Position numbers and translations under genes: made by a program | Shown: in pieces, positions 7,711-16,092 of the stretch | Position numbering within the stretch: position 1 is the stretch's first letter | Layout: every line of letters begins with the position of its first letter | Source of the DNA: Clostridia bacterium | Lineage (GTDB): Bacteria; Bacillota; Clostridia; Monoglobales; Monoglobaceae | DNA length: 64,000 nucleotides | Direction: 5' to 3' | NCBI GenBank assembly: GCA_017456605.1 | Contig: JAFTJA010000004.1 | Span: 124,001 to 188,000 of the forward strand | Notes under the pieces: model-generated | Seen by the model: only the letters and a program-made list of their open reading frames with translations | Told to the model about the DNA's origin: nothing | Databases searched by the model: none

Positions 7711-8181
7711 TTATTTATCATTGATTGTGCCTTTGCGAAGTTCACGGAAAAAACGTTTTAGAATTTCTTGACATTCGTCAAGCAAAATTCCGCCCTCGCA
7801 ATTTGTGTGACAGAAGAGCCCGTCTGCAGTGGGGGCAGCTATCCCTGAAAGAACAGCACCGCCGTTTTTGTCGGGGGCTCCGAAATAAAGATTTTTTATT
7901 CGCGACTGATGAATTGCGCCGCTACACATAATGCACGGCTCAAGTGTCACATACATATCACACTGGTGCAGCCGCCAGCCACCCAGAAGTTTGCAGGCAG
8001 CATCTATCGCCAGAAGCTCTGCGTGATAAAGGACGTTTTTGCCGGTTTCACGCAAATTGTGGGCAGATGCAATGATTTCGCCGTCTTTAACGATAATGGC
8101 GCCGATTGGCGTTTCGCCAAGGGAATAAGCTTTTTCGGCTTCTTTAAGCGCCGCTTTCATAAAAAATTCTTTATCTTTCAT
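7711..8181 (-). CDS. tadA: tRNA-specific adenosine deaminase TadA
   Basis: TadA converts the wobble adenosine A34 to inosine in tRNA-Arg(ACG). The 156-aa protein has the zinc deaminase signature HAE (H53, catalytic E55) and PCIMC (C83, C86), the three zinc ligands. The start at 8181 (MKDKEFFMKAALKEA) matches the usual N-terminus; a GTG at 8211 would add ten residues with no family support. No strong ribosome site precedes the ATG. A guanine-like deaminase of the same fold is excluded less certainly, but the N-terminal helix and C-terminal FF helix favour TadA. Confidence 0.92.
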   Translation of the reverse strand: MKDKEFFMKAALKEAEKAYSLGETPIGAIIVKDGEIIASAHNLRETGKNVLYHAELLAIDAACKLLGGWRLHQCDMYVTLEPCIMCSGAIHQSRIKNLYFGAPDKNGGAVLSGIAAPTADGLFCHTNCEGGILLDECQEILKRFFRELRKGTINDK

Positions 8182-8285
8182 AATATAACCATTAAAAGGA
8201 CAAAAGGACACAAAAACCCACGATAGCCGTCATTTTTTCAAAAACAGTATCGTCAGCATTTTGTCCGTATAGATTTTGTTAAAAT

Positions 8286-8513
8286 TTACTGGATATAGGG
8301 CTCGAGTTCAGCTTCAAGTGCACTGCAGTCGTCGTTGTGGATTTCAACCTTAACTGCTTTGCTGAGATCAAGGCTGTAGATGCCCATGATTGACTTTGCG
8401 TCAACAACGTATCGTCCTGAAGTGAGGTCGATATCAAAATCGTATTTTGTAGCGATGTTGACAAAGTTTTTAACATCCTCGGGGGACCTTAACAAAATGT
8501 CAAAAGTTTTCAT
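8286..8513 (-). CDS. HPr-like protein lacking the phosphoryl-transfer histidine
   Basis: The 75-aa product aligns with phosphocarrier HPr: ATKYDFDIDL corresponds to the HPr helix A end and strand, and AKSIMGIYSLDL to the regulatory Ser46 segment (here S41). The position of His15, which carries phosphate in sugar PTS transport, is occupied by Ser10 in LLRSPED. It therefore cannot work as a PTS phosphocarrier. Like Bacillus Crh, it could act as a regulator through the serine site, but that is inference. GGAGGCG precedes the ATG at 8513. Its promoter overlaps that of mtaB, back to back. Confidence 0.85.
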   Translation of the reverse strand: MKTFDILLRSPEDVKNFVNIATKYDFDIDLTSGRYVVDAKSIMGIYSLDLSKAVKVEIHNDDCSALEAELEPYIQ

Positions 8514-8554
8514 TTTAACGCCTCCATAAATAAATTTCATTTTTTTACCTTAAC

Positions 8555-8583
8555 ATTATATATTTTTTTCTTGCAATAGTCAA
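8555..8583 (-). promoter_or_regulatory. promoter of the HPr-like gene
   Basis: On the minus strand TTGACT (8583-8578), a 17-bp spacer and TATAAT (8560-8555) form a near-consensus sigma-A promoter. Its -35 box is one base from the -35 box of the opposite promoter. Confidence 0.75.
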
Positions 8584-8599
8584 TAAAAAAGTGTATAAT
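8571..8599 (+). promoter_or_regulatory. promoter of mtaB
   Basis: TTGCAA (8571-8576), 17 bp, TATAAT (8594-8599) ahead of mtaB. It overlaps the divergent promoter of the HPr-like gene, so polymerase cannot easily occupy both at once. Confidence 0.75.
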
Positions 8600-8651
8600 T
8601 TTATCACAAAAATTTTGTAAAAATACATTATAGAATTGGATGTTTTGAAAT

Positions 8652-9896
8652 ATGACTGTAAGATTTATAACTTTGGGGTGTAAAACGAACTTTTATGAAA
8701 GCCAGGCAATGGGCGAAGCTTTTCGCCAAAAGGGTTATGAAATAACTGAGGGCGAGCGGGCGGATGTGTATGTTGTCAACACCTGTGCGGTCACCAAAAC
8801 CGGTGCCCAGAAGTCAAGACAGCAGATAAGCCGTATAAAGAGAAAATACCCATCTGCCGTTGTTGTGGTGGTGGGGTGCTTGGTGCAGACCGACAGCGAG
8901 TCGCTGGAAAAGCTCGGCGCAGATGTTTTGGTGGGCAGTGCCGGGAAAAATCGTGTGGCAGACCTTGTTACCGAAGCGTTAAAAGGCAAAAAGACAGTTC
9001 TGGTGGGGGACATAATGAAGGAGCGGACTTTTGAAGAACTGCCACTCACCGCTCACCAGAGCAGAATTCGTGCCAATGTCAAAATCGAAGACGGGTGTGA
9101 TAACTTTTGTGCTTACTGCATAATTCCGTATGCTCGTGGGCTTGTGCGGTCAAGGGCGCTTTCGGATATCCAAAAAGAGGTGGAGCTGCTCTCACAAAAC
9201 GGATTTTTGGAGGTTGTTCTTACCGGAATTCATATTGGCTCTTATGGCAAGGATTTGAAAGATGGAAAGTCGCTTATTGACGTGATTGAGACAGTGTGCA
9301 GCGTGGAGGGAATAAAAAGAGTGAGACTTGGCTCTGTTGAGCCGGTGGTGATTACCGATGATTTTGTTCGTAGAATATCAAAGCTCCCGAATCTTTGCCC
9401 ACAGTTTCATTTGTCACTCCAAAGTGGGTGCACTAAAACCCTTGAAAGGATGCGGCGTCGCTATACGGCCAAAGAGTATGAGGCAGGGGTAAAGAGGCTC
9501 AGGGGAAATATCAAAGATGTGTCCATTACCACCGACCTTATGGTGGGGTTCCCCGGTGAAACCGATGAGGAATTTATGGAGTCTTATGAGTTTTGCAAGC
9601 GGATTGGATTTATGCAGATGCATATTTTCAAGTATTCGGTGAGAGAGGGTACGCTGGCAGCAAAAATGGAGCAGGTGCCGGAAGCCGTTAAAGAGGAACG
9701 CAGCAAAAAGATGCTGGCTTTGGCTGAGGAGATGAAACGGGAATTTTACAGCTCCTTTGAGGGCCGGGAAATTGAGGTGCTGGCAGAACAAAAAACCGCT
9801 GACGGGACATATCACGCAACTGCCGCCAATTATATGGAGGTTTTTGTGAAAAGCGATGAGGATATAACCGGCAAAATAGTTAAATACACTGTGTAA
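8652..9896 (+). CDS. mtaB: tRNA t6A37 methylthiotransferase MtaB
   Basis: MtaB is a radical SAM enzyme that converts t6A37 to ms2t6A37 in tRNAs reading ANN codons. The 414-aa protein has the N-terminal methylthiotransferase domain with cluster cysteines in TLGCKTNFYE, VVNTCAV and VVGCLVQ, then the radical SAM motif CDNFCAYCIIPYARG, the SAM-binding region and a C-terminal TRAM-like domain. The KTN variant after the first cysteine is typical of MtaB rather than MiaB. The ATG at 8652 is 53 bases after the -10 box; the ribosome site is weak. It is monocistronic with its own terminator. Confidence 0.95.
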   Translation: MTVRFITLGCKTNFYESQAMGEAFRQKGYEITEGERADVYVVNTCAVTKTGAQKSRQQISRIKRKYPSAVVVVVGCLVQTDSESLEKLGADVLVGSAGKNRVADLVTEALKGKKTVLVGDIMKERTFEELPLTAHQSRIRANVKIEDGCDNFCAYCIIPYARGLVRSRALSDIQKEVELLSQNGFLEVVLTGIHIGSYGKDLKDGKSLIDVIETVCSVEGIKRVRLGSVEPVVITDDFVRRISKLPNLCPQFHLSLQSGCTKTLERMRRRYTAKEYEAGVKRLRGNIKDVSITTDLMVGFPGETDEEFMESYEFCKRIGFMQMHIFKYSVREGTLAAKMEQVPEAVKEERSKKMLALAEEMKREFYSSFEGREIEVLAEQKTADGTYHATAANYMEVFVKSDEDITGKIVKYTV

Positions 9897-9902
9897 AATG
9901 CA

Positions 9903-9938
9903 AAGGCTGTTCGTTTTTTGGCGGACGGTCTTTTTTTA
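9903..9938. terminator. bidirectional terminator between mtaB and the ger operon
   Basis: GGCTGTTCG pairs (with G-T wobbles) with CGGACGGTC and is followed by seven T on the plus strand. On the minus strand it lies directly after the stop of the small two-TM gene and is followed by A/T-rich sequence, so it probably ends both converging transcripts. Confidence 0.7.
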
Positions 9939-10115
9939 AAGCCATATTATCCCCAAAGACACCGAAAGCAACATCAAAAGCGTTAAAAAGAAAGTGAAAA
10001 AGGCACTTTTTTGGCGGTTGTTTTTTAGTTCATATGCCATAAAGCTGATGTTGTAAACCGAATTCCATACAGCGGCGAGAGAAAAAAAGATTTTTAAAAG
10101 CAGCGGCAAAAGCAA
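9936..10115 (-). CDS. small two-TM protein downstream of gerAC (Ger D-subunit-like candidate)
   Basis: A 59-codon frame begins at TTG 10115 (alternative TTG 10109) four bases after AAGGAG; that ribosome site overlaps the gerAC stop. The product has a hydrophobic N-terminal segment (LLPLLLKIFFSLAAVW), a polar middle (YELKNNRQKS) and a second hydrophobic segment (FFLTLLMLLSVSLGII). Such a two-helix layout and position recall the small D proteins encoded in some Bacillus gerA-type operons, which modulate germination. The order gerAA-AB-AC-small gene, tight spacing and a terminator right after the stop support a real gene. Sequence homology to known D proteins was not tested. Confidence 0.65.
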   Translation of the reverse strand: MLLPLLLKIFFSLAAVWNSVYNISFMAYELKNNRQKSAFFTFFLTLLMLLSVSLGIIWL

Positions 10116-10123
10116 CTCACTCC

Positions 10124-11302
10124 TTAAGTGTTTTTTATATCAACTGTGAAGTTGGCGGTTTTGTAGAATGTGTCAAAATCGAAATTATTCCAGTCTTCCC
10201 AAAAGAGAAAATCCTTGCGGATGCAGTCACGCAAGTTGAAGATATCGGCATTTTGCGTACGGGAAGCTGACAGCAGGAAATCAGATACCCGAGCATTCAA
10301 AATATTGAGTGCATAATCACAAAGGGCTTGCTTTGACGGATACCCGTCAGGGAGGTGGCTTCCCAGAAAAGAAATTTCACATTTTTGAGTCACTGAAATC
10401 TGGTTTTTGTCAAGGTTTATACTGAAACGGGCGGGACGGCTGGTCAGGATGCGAAAGCTCAGTGTTTCGTTGGGGTTATATTTGTCTTTTACTGATACAA
10501 CTAGATTTTCTACGTCGTGACTGAGAAAGTTGAAAAGCATTGAACTGTCAGCATCCATAGCAGAGGTAAGCTTGCCGCCCCTAAAAACTACCATTCCGCA
10601 AAGAATGGAATGGTCGGTGGCGATTTCTGATGAGGCTGGGGTTATCCATTGTGAAACACGGCTGTCTTCGGGGAAATCTTTCAGCTTTTTGCCGCTTGTT
10701 GCAATGGGCAATGCGGTGTCGTGGTTTTTTATTGTTACGCTGTCAACAAAATCGTGAAGTTTCTGGCTTTTGGCATATACGTTGTTTGAGCGGAGGGACA
10801 TAAGCTCATAGTATTTTGAGGTGTTTGATTCAAGCTCGGGGTTTACTTTTTTCAGGTAATCAGAGGCAGAGTCCGGTGATATGGCAATGGATATGTGGGG
10901 GCGGACTTCACGCTCGCGAAGCAAAAGCTGGGAATGCTTTGTTATGACGGATTCGTCAACCTTGGCTGAAAAAACAATGAGCTTCAGATGTGACATATCC
11001 ACATTTTTTGACAGGAAATTGTTGGTCATATTTTTGGCAATATAAAAATCGGGGGCTGTGATTGTCAGGGTTGTTACAGAAGGATTTCCTTCACCGGAGC
11101 CCTCTTTTTTTTCACCATTTGGGGTCTCTATAATCGCAAGGGGCGAGGAAAACTGGAAGGTATAAGAAAAGTTGTTTTCATCTCCGCCATCGATACCGAG
11201 CGCTACTATATAGGCGGTTTCGTCAATTTCCTTGAGGTCATAACAGCCTGTGAGAAAAACGGTTGAAAAGAACAGAAATAAGGAAAAAATCTTAGTTTTC
11301 AT
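10124..11302 (-). CDS. gerAC: spore germination lipoprotein, GerAC family
   Basis: GerAC-type proteins are lipoproteins on the outside of the inner spore membrane and form the C subunit of nutrient germinant receptors. The N-terminus MKTKIFSLFLFFSTVFLTGC is a lipoprotein signal with lipobox LTGC; the mature part starts CYDLKEID, typical of GerAC (CWDxxEI). The 392-aa length fits. The ATG at 11302 overlaps the last codons of gerAB; AAGGAG lies rather far upstream. A longer frame to 11338 would mask the signal peptide. Expression in the forespore is expected from family knowledge. Confidence 0.93.
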   Translation of the reverse strand: MKTKIFSLFLFFSTVFLTGCYDLKEIDETAYIVALGIDGGDENNFSYTFQFSSPLAIIETPNGEKKEGSGEGNPSVTTLTITAPDFYIAKNMTNNFLSKNVDMSHLKLIVFSAKVDESVITKHSQLLLREREVRPHISIAISPDSASDYLKKVNPELESNTSKYYELMSLRSNNVYAKSQKLHDFVDSVTIKNHDTALPIATSGKKLKDFPEDSRVSQWITPASSEIATDHSILCGMVVFRGGKLTSAMDADSSMLFNFLSHDVENLVVSVKDKYNPNETLSFRILTSRPARFSINLDKNQISVTQKCEISFLGSHLPDGYPSKQALCDYALNILNARVSDFLLSASRTQNADIFNLRDCIRKDFLFWEDWNNFDFDTFYKTANFTVDIKNT

Positions 11303-12374
11303 TTGGCGTTTGACGTCTCCTTTTTGTGAAGATTGCAAGGACTAAAATTCCTGCGAAAAGTGCGGCGGCAGCCAAGCCCAGAAGAAACTGGGAAAGGTGG
11401 GCTAAGGATGAGGAAAGGAACAGCGCGGCAAAAAACATCGATGTAGATATGGGGAAGATGGAGATAAAGTGACTTTTTATGCCAAACAGCGCTTTTGAAA
11501 GCCCTGCAAGAAGACCAATGTTGAGGCTTAATGCCATCATCCCCCAAAGGGCAGAAATCAGAAGAATGATGGCGTCAATGCGCTGGAAAAATCTGCCGTA
11601 GTATACTTCTTTGACCAGGAGATAAAGGGGAAAGCTTTCCTCTTTTGACAAGGGGTAGGGGATTTTTGCTGTATAGGTAAGCACCAAGAGAAAAACAACA
11701 AAAAAGCCTGATATGAAAGCGCGGAGAATGGTTTTCTGTACGGGCTTTTTAATATTTTTTGAGGGCATTACAAGAAAGATAAGAAGCATATCCGAGAATA
11801 TAAGCAGGCAGGAAAAAATTCCGGGTAAAGTCTCCGCTTTGGCAGTTCCAAGAACGGGAAAGAGATTTTCGGGCTTGCTTTGAAAGAGAACTGTCGCAAG
11901 GAAAAAAATTATTATCCCGGTGAAAAGCGGCACAAACAAGGTGGAAATTTTCCCGAGTGCATCAAAGGACGAAAGTGCGGCAAGAGCTGCGGCAATGACA
12001 AAAAATATTGCGACAAACCAACGAGGCGACAAAGGAAAAGCTACGAGCTTTGCAAATTCGGTAAATTCGCTCAGGAGAAAAGCCGAAGAGAGAAAAATGT
12101 AAACCCAAAACAATATGAAAAGGGTGTATTTTCCAAATTTGCCGAAGGTTTTTTCTGCGGTGGAAAAAATATTTTCGCTGTTTGAGTGGCAAAGTTTTTT
12201 TGTTAAAAAGAAAAGAACAGCAAAAAAAATCAGTCCGGCAATTACAGAAAAAAGTGGCGCTCCTGTACCGAAAAAATGGGTAAAGGACAAGGGGAGATTG
12301 GTGAAAATCCGGTAAGCAGACAAAGAGACGCCAAGAGAAAGCAGTTGTGATGTTGAAATATTGTCAGTACTCAT
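11292..12374 (-). CDS. gerAB: spore germination permease-like protein, GerAB family
   Basis: GerAB is the amino-acid-permease-like B subunit of a germinant receptor and holds the ligand-binding pocket in characterised receptors. The 360-aa product starts MSTDNISTSQLLSLGVS and is hydrophobic with about ten membrane helices. The ATG at 12374 overlaps the TGA of gerAA (ATGA), with AAAGGAGA upstream, which fixes the start; the longer open frame upstream is only gerAA read in another frame. The ligand cannot be predicted. Confidence 0.93.
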   Translation of the reverse strand: MSTDNISTSQLLSLGVSLSAYRIFTNLPLSFTHFFGTGAPLFSVIAGLIFFAVLFFLTKKLCHSNSENIFSTAEKTFGKFGKYTLFILFWVYIFLSSAFLLSEFTEFAKLVAFPLSPRWFVAIFFVIAAALAALSSFDALGKISTLFVPLFTGIIIFFLATVLFQSKPENLFPVLGTAKAETLPGIFSCLLIFSDMLLIFLVMPSKNIKKPVQKTILRAFISGFFVVFLLVLTYTAKIPYPLSKEESFPLYLLVKEVYYGRFFQRIDAIILLISALWGMMALSLNIGLLAGLSKALFGIKSHFISIFPISTSMFFAALFLSSSLAHLSQFLLGLAAAALFAGILVLAIFTKRRRQTPNEN

Positions 12375-14020
12375 TCTTGTGAATCTTCTCCTTTCCATTT
12401 TCGGCTTATGTGCGGCTGCTTTCGTATGTTTTGCGGGTGAAGTGTGGCGGGCCTTGTTTCGCGGCGCCACAGTGGGGGTACGAAAAGTTTTTCTTTATTT
12501 TTTGTATATGGCGAAAGATAGGGTACGCCAAAGGATTTTGAAGCAGCAAGGTATATGAGTCCCAGAAAAATGCCAAAAGCTATACCAAGAAAGCCTGCTA
12601 CCGCCCCCAACGCTATAAAAACAAACTGCAAAAAAGAAAGGGCGCGGGAAATCGCGGTGGAGGGAGCAGCGAAAGCACCCAGAGCGGAAATTGATACGAT
12701 TATTATGAGGAGGGGGCTTGCTATGTTGGCACTTACTGCAGACTGCCCCAAAATGAGACCTCCCACGATGCCGAGGGTTGAGCCTATGGGATCGGGAACA
12801 CGGATGGCAGCTTCTTTTATCAGTTCAAAGGCAAGGGTCATAATTATGAGCTCAAGCACTATGGGAAAGGGCATTTGTTCACGAGTTGCTTCGATTGCGA
12901 TTATCAAATCGGTGGGAATGCTTTCGTGGTGATAAAGAACGGTGCTGATAAAAAATCCGGGCAGGAACAAAGCCAGAAGACTTCCGGTTATGCGGATGAA
13001 GCGCATAAAATTTGCTTCAAAGGTGCGGACATAATTATCCTCGGCGGCTTCCGGGAGGTCTGACGCTGTGGCGGGCAGGATAAGAGCAAAGGGACTGCCC
13101 TGAACAATAATCACTACCTTTCCGTTGGCAAGGTGTGCAGCCGCCCGGTCGGGACGTTCGGTTTTGAGAAGCAGGGGGAGCGGGAAGACTGTGCTTTCTT
13201 CAATGAGCAGCTCAATATCCGCAGAGGAAAACACATAGTCAAGATGAATTGACTTGAGACGTTTTCTTGCGGTTTTTACCAATGTTTTGTTTGTTATGCC
13301 GTTTATATACATAAGAGCGCAGGGAGTGTGACTTTTGTTCCCCACAGGTATGTTTTCGGCAATAAGGTTTGGGTCTTTGAGGATTTTTCGCACCAGGGCA
13401 ATGTTGGGCATTACGGACTCGCAAAAAGCTTCCTGAGGGCCGCTCAAAACCGCTTCTGCCACGGGTCTGCCCACACTGCGGCTGCTCCAGCCCTTTATGT
13501 CAGCCACAAAGGCGCAGCTGCAGCCATCAACAAACACGGCACAGTTTCCAAAACTTACGGCGTCAATGATGGTCTTCATATCGCTGAGCTTTGTGTTTGG
13601 CGCTTGGGATAGCAATTGCTCATAGATTGTATCTTCAAGCTGTGCTTTGCCCAAGAGAAGTTCTTTGCCTTTTGCCATAAGCGGTGCCAGGATGTCTCGG
13701 TTTATATATTCTTTGTTTGAAAGTCCGTCATAAAATATGAGAAAGGCGTCTATGGTGGCGGCCTTTAGGGTTATTTCAAATTTCCGCATCACCAAATCAA
13801 AGTTTTTTGACGTTTCAAAGGCGTCGTTTATAAAGTCAAGGTTTTCGGCAAGGCTGCGGCTGACCTTTCCTGTTTGGTATGTGTATGAATTTTTGTTTTG
13901 TATGTTATTTTTGATGTAGGAGTTTGGTGGATTGTTTTGTGATGAAGGGCTACTGTCTTCTGTGTTTGTGGGGTGCATAGAAGGTTTTTCAGAGTATAAA
14001 AAAAAGTTTCTCAGATTCAA
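12371..14020 (-). CDS. gerAA: spore germination protein, GerAA family
   Basis: GerAA is the A subunit of the germinant receptor, with a large N-terminal hydrophilic domain and a C-terminal membrane domain. The 549-aa product shows family features: FYDGLSNKEYINRDIL, a C-terminal part with about five membrane helices including LLALFLPGFFISTVLYHHE, and PDPIGSTLGIVGGLILGQSAV. It starts at TTG 14020, seven bases after GAGGTGA. The first 45 residues are Ser/Asn-rich and divergent; the last 50 are basic and cytoplasmic. It heads gerAA-AB-AC plus the small gene. A forespore sigma-G promoter is expected, but no clear one was identified between 14021 and 14100. Confidence 0.95.
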   Translation of the reverse strand: MNLRNFFLYSEKPSMHPTNTEDSSPSSQNNPPNSYIKNNIQNKNSYTYQTGKVSRSLAENLDFINDAFETSKNFDLVMRKFEITLKAATIDAFLIFYDGLSNKEYINRDILAPLMAKGKELLLGKAQLEDTIYEQLLSQAPNTKLSDMKTIIDAVSFGNCAVFVDGCSCAFVADIKGWSSRSVGRPVAEAVLSGPQEAFCESVMPNIALVRKILKDPNLIAENIPVGNKSHTPCALMYINGITNKTLVKTARKRLKSIHLDYVFSSADIELLIEESTVFPLPLLLKTERPDRAAAHLANGKVVIIVQGSPFALILPATASDLPEAAEDNYVRTFEANFMRFIRITGSLLALFLPGFFISTVLYHHESIPTDLIIAIEATREQMPFPIVLELIIMTLAFELIKEAAIRVPDPIGSTLGIVGGLILGQSAVSANIASPLLIIIVSISALGAFAAPSTAISRALSFLQFVFIALGAVAGFLGIAFGIFLGLIYLAASKSFGVPYLSPYTKNKEKLFVPPLWRRETRPATLHPQNIRKQPHISRKWKGEDSQE

Positions 14021-14098
14021 TAAAGTTCACCTCGCAATACAAGTATTCCCAAGACTTGAAAAAATATCCGGGACTTTTGGGTTATTTGAAAAAAACAG

Positions 14099-14126
14099 TT
14101 GACTTTTTGAGACAATATGATAAAAT
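14099..14126 (+). promoter_or_regulatory. promoter of the VanW-family gene
   Basis: TTGACT (14099-14104), 16 bp, TAAAAT (14121-14126), 85 bases ahead of the ATG, inside the divergent intergenic region with gerAA. Confidence 0.6.
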
Positions 14127-14210
14127 CAAAATATAAATATTTGGGTTTGTAAATACATACAGATAAACAAGGTAAGTAAAAAAATTTGTTTTGTTCGGAG
14201 CGTGTATCGC

Positions 14211-15995
14211 ATGAATGACGTAAAAGAAAAAAATCAGACCAAGGACAACAGTCGCGACACGAAAAAGAACACAAAAAAAGGTTTATTTGCATTGGTCATC
14301 GGCCTTTGTTTTGTGCTTTTGTTTTGCGGCGTTTTTTTTGTATATGCGGCATCATATGACGGAGTTTTACCCCGTATTTCGGTGTCGGGTGTGTCGCTTT
14401 CGGGGTTTTCGCAGGCAGAGGCTGAGGCAGAGCTTTTGAGGGGCATTGCAGGAAGTGACGGTGACCGCACGGTCGTTTTCAGCTGTGGTGAAAACCACAA
14501 AGAAATGAAGCTTTCCGACCTTGATGCGAAAATTGACGCTGCATCCACCGCCAAAGAGGCTTTTGACGAGGGACGGCAAAAGGGAAAGTTTTTCAAGGCG
14601 TATTCTTTTTTTAAAGCACTTTTCTCAGGAAAAGAAATCCCCGTCTTGATAGCTGTTGATGAAGCGGCTTTTGAAGATTTGATACATACTCTTTCGGATG
14701 AATATGAGATTCCTTTGACTGAAGTCTCTTATCGGGCGGAAGAAAATGCACTTACCATTGTGAAAGGTCATCCGGGAAAGATGGTTGACAGAAAGAAAGC
14801 GAAGGAGCTTTTGAGGGATGCACTTATTAGCCCTAAGATTTCTGAGATTGAGTTTTTCGTTGAGGATATGGAACCAAAGCCGGTTGACATAGACGAATTT
14901 TTTAAAAAACTTGCTGAACCGGCGCAGGATGCCAAGTACAGCTTTGAAGACGGAACGGTAAAAATCATTCCTGAAAAACCGTATGTAAAGGTATCAAAAA
15001 GTGAGCTTGAGAAAGCGTTTGGCAGCAAGGATGACGAATATACCGTGACGGCTGAAGTCAAGCTGCCTGAAAAAACAGCCAAAACCCTTGAAGAGATGCT
15101 TTTCCGCGATGTTATGGGCTCTTTTTCCTCCAGCTTTGCAACAAGCACCGAGGCGAGGGCGCACAACGTAAGGCTTACCGCAGAGCGTGTTGATGGGTAT
15201 ATCCTTATGCCCGGTGATGTTTTTTCGTATGACAGCACGGTTGGGAAAAGGACTGCTGCCAACGGATACCGTGAGGCAGGTGTATATATTGGAAACAAAG
15301 TGGAAACAGGAATCGGCGGAGGAATTTGCCAGACGTCATCCACCCTTTATTCTGCGGCACTTTATGCAAATCTTGGAATTGTGAGCCGCACGTCACATTC
15401 GCTTCCGGTGGCTTATGTTCCTGCCGGTCAGGATGCGACTATTGCTGAAGGATATATTGACCTGAAAATAAAAAACAACACCGAATATCCAGTGAAGTTT
15501 GAGGCAAAAACCAATGGCAGAACTCTTGTTTGCAGGGTGCTGGGCGTGAAAGAAGAGGGCGTTGAGGTTGAGCTTTATCATCAGAGAATAAACACCTTTG
15601 AGCCTGAGACCGAAAAAACAGCCAACCCCGAAATCCCTGAGGGTTACAAAAAAACTATTGAAAAGGGAAGCGGCGGATACAGCGTTGCTTCAACAAGAAT
15701 TGTCCGGAAAAACGGCGAGGAAATAAAGCGCGAAAAGCTTACCAACAGCGTTTATCATGCTGCCAACTTTGAGATAGAAGTCAATCCAAAGGATATGGAA
15801 ACGGATCCAAACAGCCTTAGAGAATATGACGAAGAAGCTTACAAAAAAGAGCAGGAAGAGCTGAAAAAAGCGGAAAACGAAGACGAAACCACAAAAAGTG
15901 ATGAAAATGGTGAAGTTCCCCAAGCTGGCGAAACAGATAACGTTGATAGCACTGAAATAAATGTCGAAGAGGCTCACAGTGATAATATGAATTAG
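14211..15995 (+). CDS. VanW-family protein with membrane anchor and G5-like tail
   Basis: The 594-aa product has a cytoplasmic Lys-rich start, one membrane helix (about residues 25-47), an extracellular part with two repeats of the peptidoglycan-binding type seen in YoaR-like proteins, then a VanW domain with FSYDSTVGKRTAANGYREAG and GGGICQTSSTLYSAALYANL, and a G5-like segment ending before an acidic, low-complexity tail. VanW proteins occur in vancomycin clusters but mostly, as here, outside them; a cell wall role is inferred and does not imply resistance. The ATG at 14211 follows GGAG by eleven bases; GTG at 14202 is too close to it. Confidence 0.88.
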   Translation: MNDVKEKNQTKDNSRDTKKNTKKGLFALVIGLCFVLLFCGVFFVYAASYDGVLPRISVSGVSLSGFSQAEAEAELLRGIAGSDGDRTVVFSCGENHKEMKLSDLDAKIDAASTAKEAFDEGRQKGKFFKAYSFFKALFSGKEIPVLIAVDEAAFEDLIHTLSDEYEIPLTEVSYRAEENALTIVKGHPGKMVDRKKAKELLRDALISPKISEIEFFVEDMEPKPVDIDEFFKKLAEPAQDAKYSFEDGTVKIIPEKPYVKVSKSELEKAFGSKDDEYTVTAEVKLPEKTAKTLEEMLFRDVMGSFSSSFATSTEARAHNVRLTAERVDGYILMPGDVFSYDSTVGKRTAANGYREAGVYIGNKVETGIGGGICQTSSTLYSAALYANLGIVSRTSHSLPVAYVPAGQDATIAEGYIDLKIKNNTEYPVKFEAKTNGRTLVCRVLGVKEEGVEVELYHQRINTFEPETEKTANPEIPEGYKKTIEKGSGGYSVASTRIVRKNGEEIKREKLTNSVYHAANFEIEVNPKDMETDPNSLREYDEEAYKKEQEELKKAENEDETTKSDENGEVPQAGETDNVDSTEINVEEAHSDNMN

Positions 15996-16034
15996 TGTGG
16001 TTTTAATGTCAATCTAAAAGTATAATCTAAATAA

Positions 16035-16072
16035 AAAAAGGGCGACCGAAATTTTTTCGGTTGCCCTTTGAT
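16035..16072. terminator. bidirectional terminator between VanW gene and amidase
   Basis: AAAGGGCGACCGAAA pairs with TTCGGTTGCCCTTT around TTTT. A-runs and T-runs flank both sides, fitting two convergent genes. Confidence 0.8.
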
Positions 16073-16092
16073 ATTTTATGGCTTACCAAAAT

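Noticed and set aside
8182..8211. ten-residue N-terminal extension of TadA from GTG
   Set aside because: No ribosome site and no homology in the family; the internal ATG gives the usual N-terminus.
14021..14100. sigma-G promoter of the ger operon
   Set aside because: A GAATACT-like -10 is present but no convincing -35 at the right distance, so it was not listed.
14768..15343. 191-codon frame opposite the VanW gene
   Set aside because: Ser/Pro-rich shadow with no ribosome site; the VanW motifs are on the plus strand.
14211..15995. vancomycin resistance gene (vanW)
   Set aside because: VanW-domain proteins are mostly unrelated to resistance, and no vanRS, vanH or ligase genes are near.
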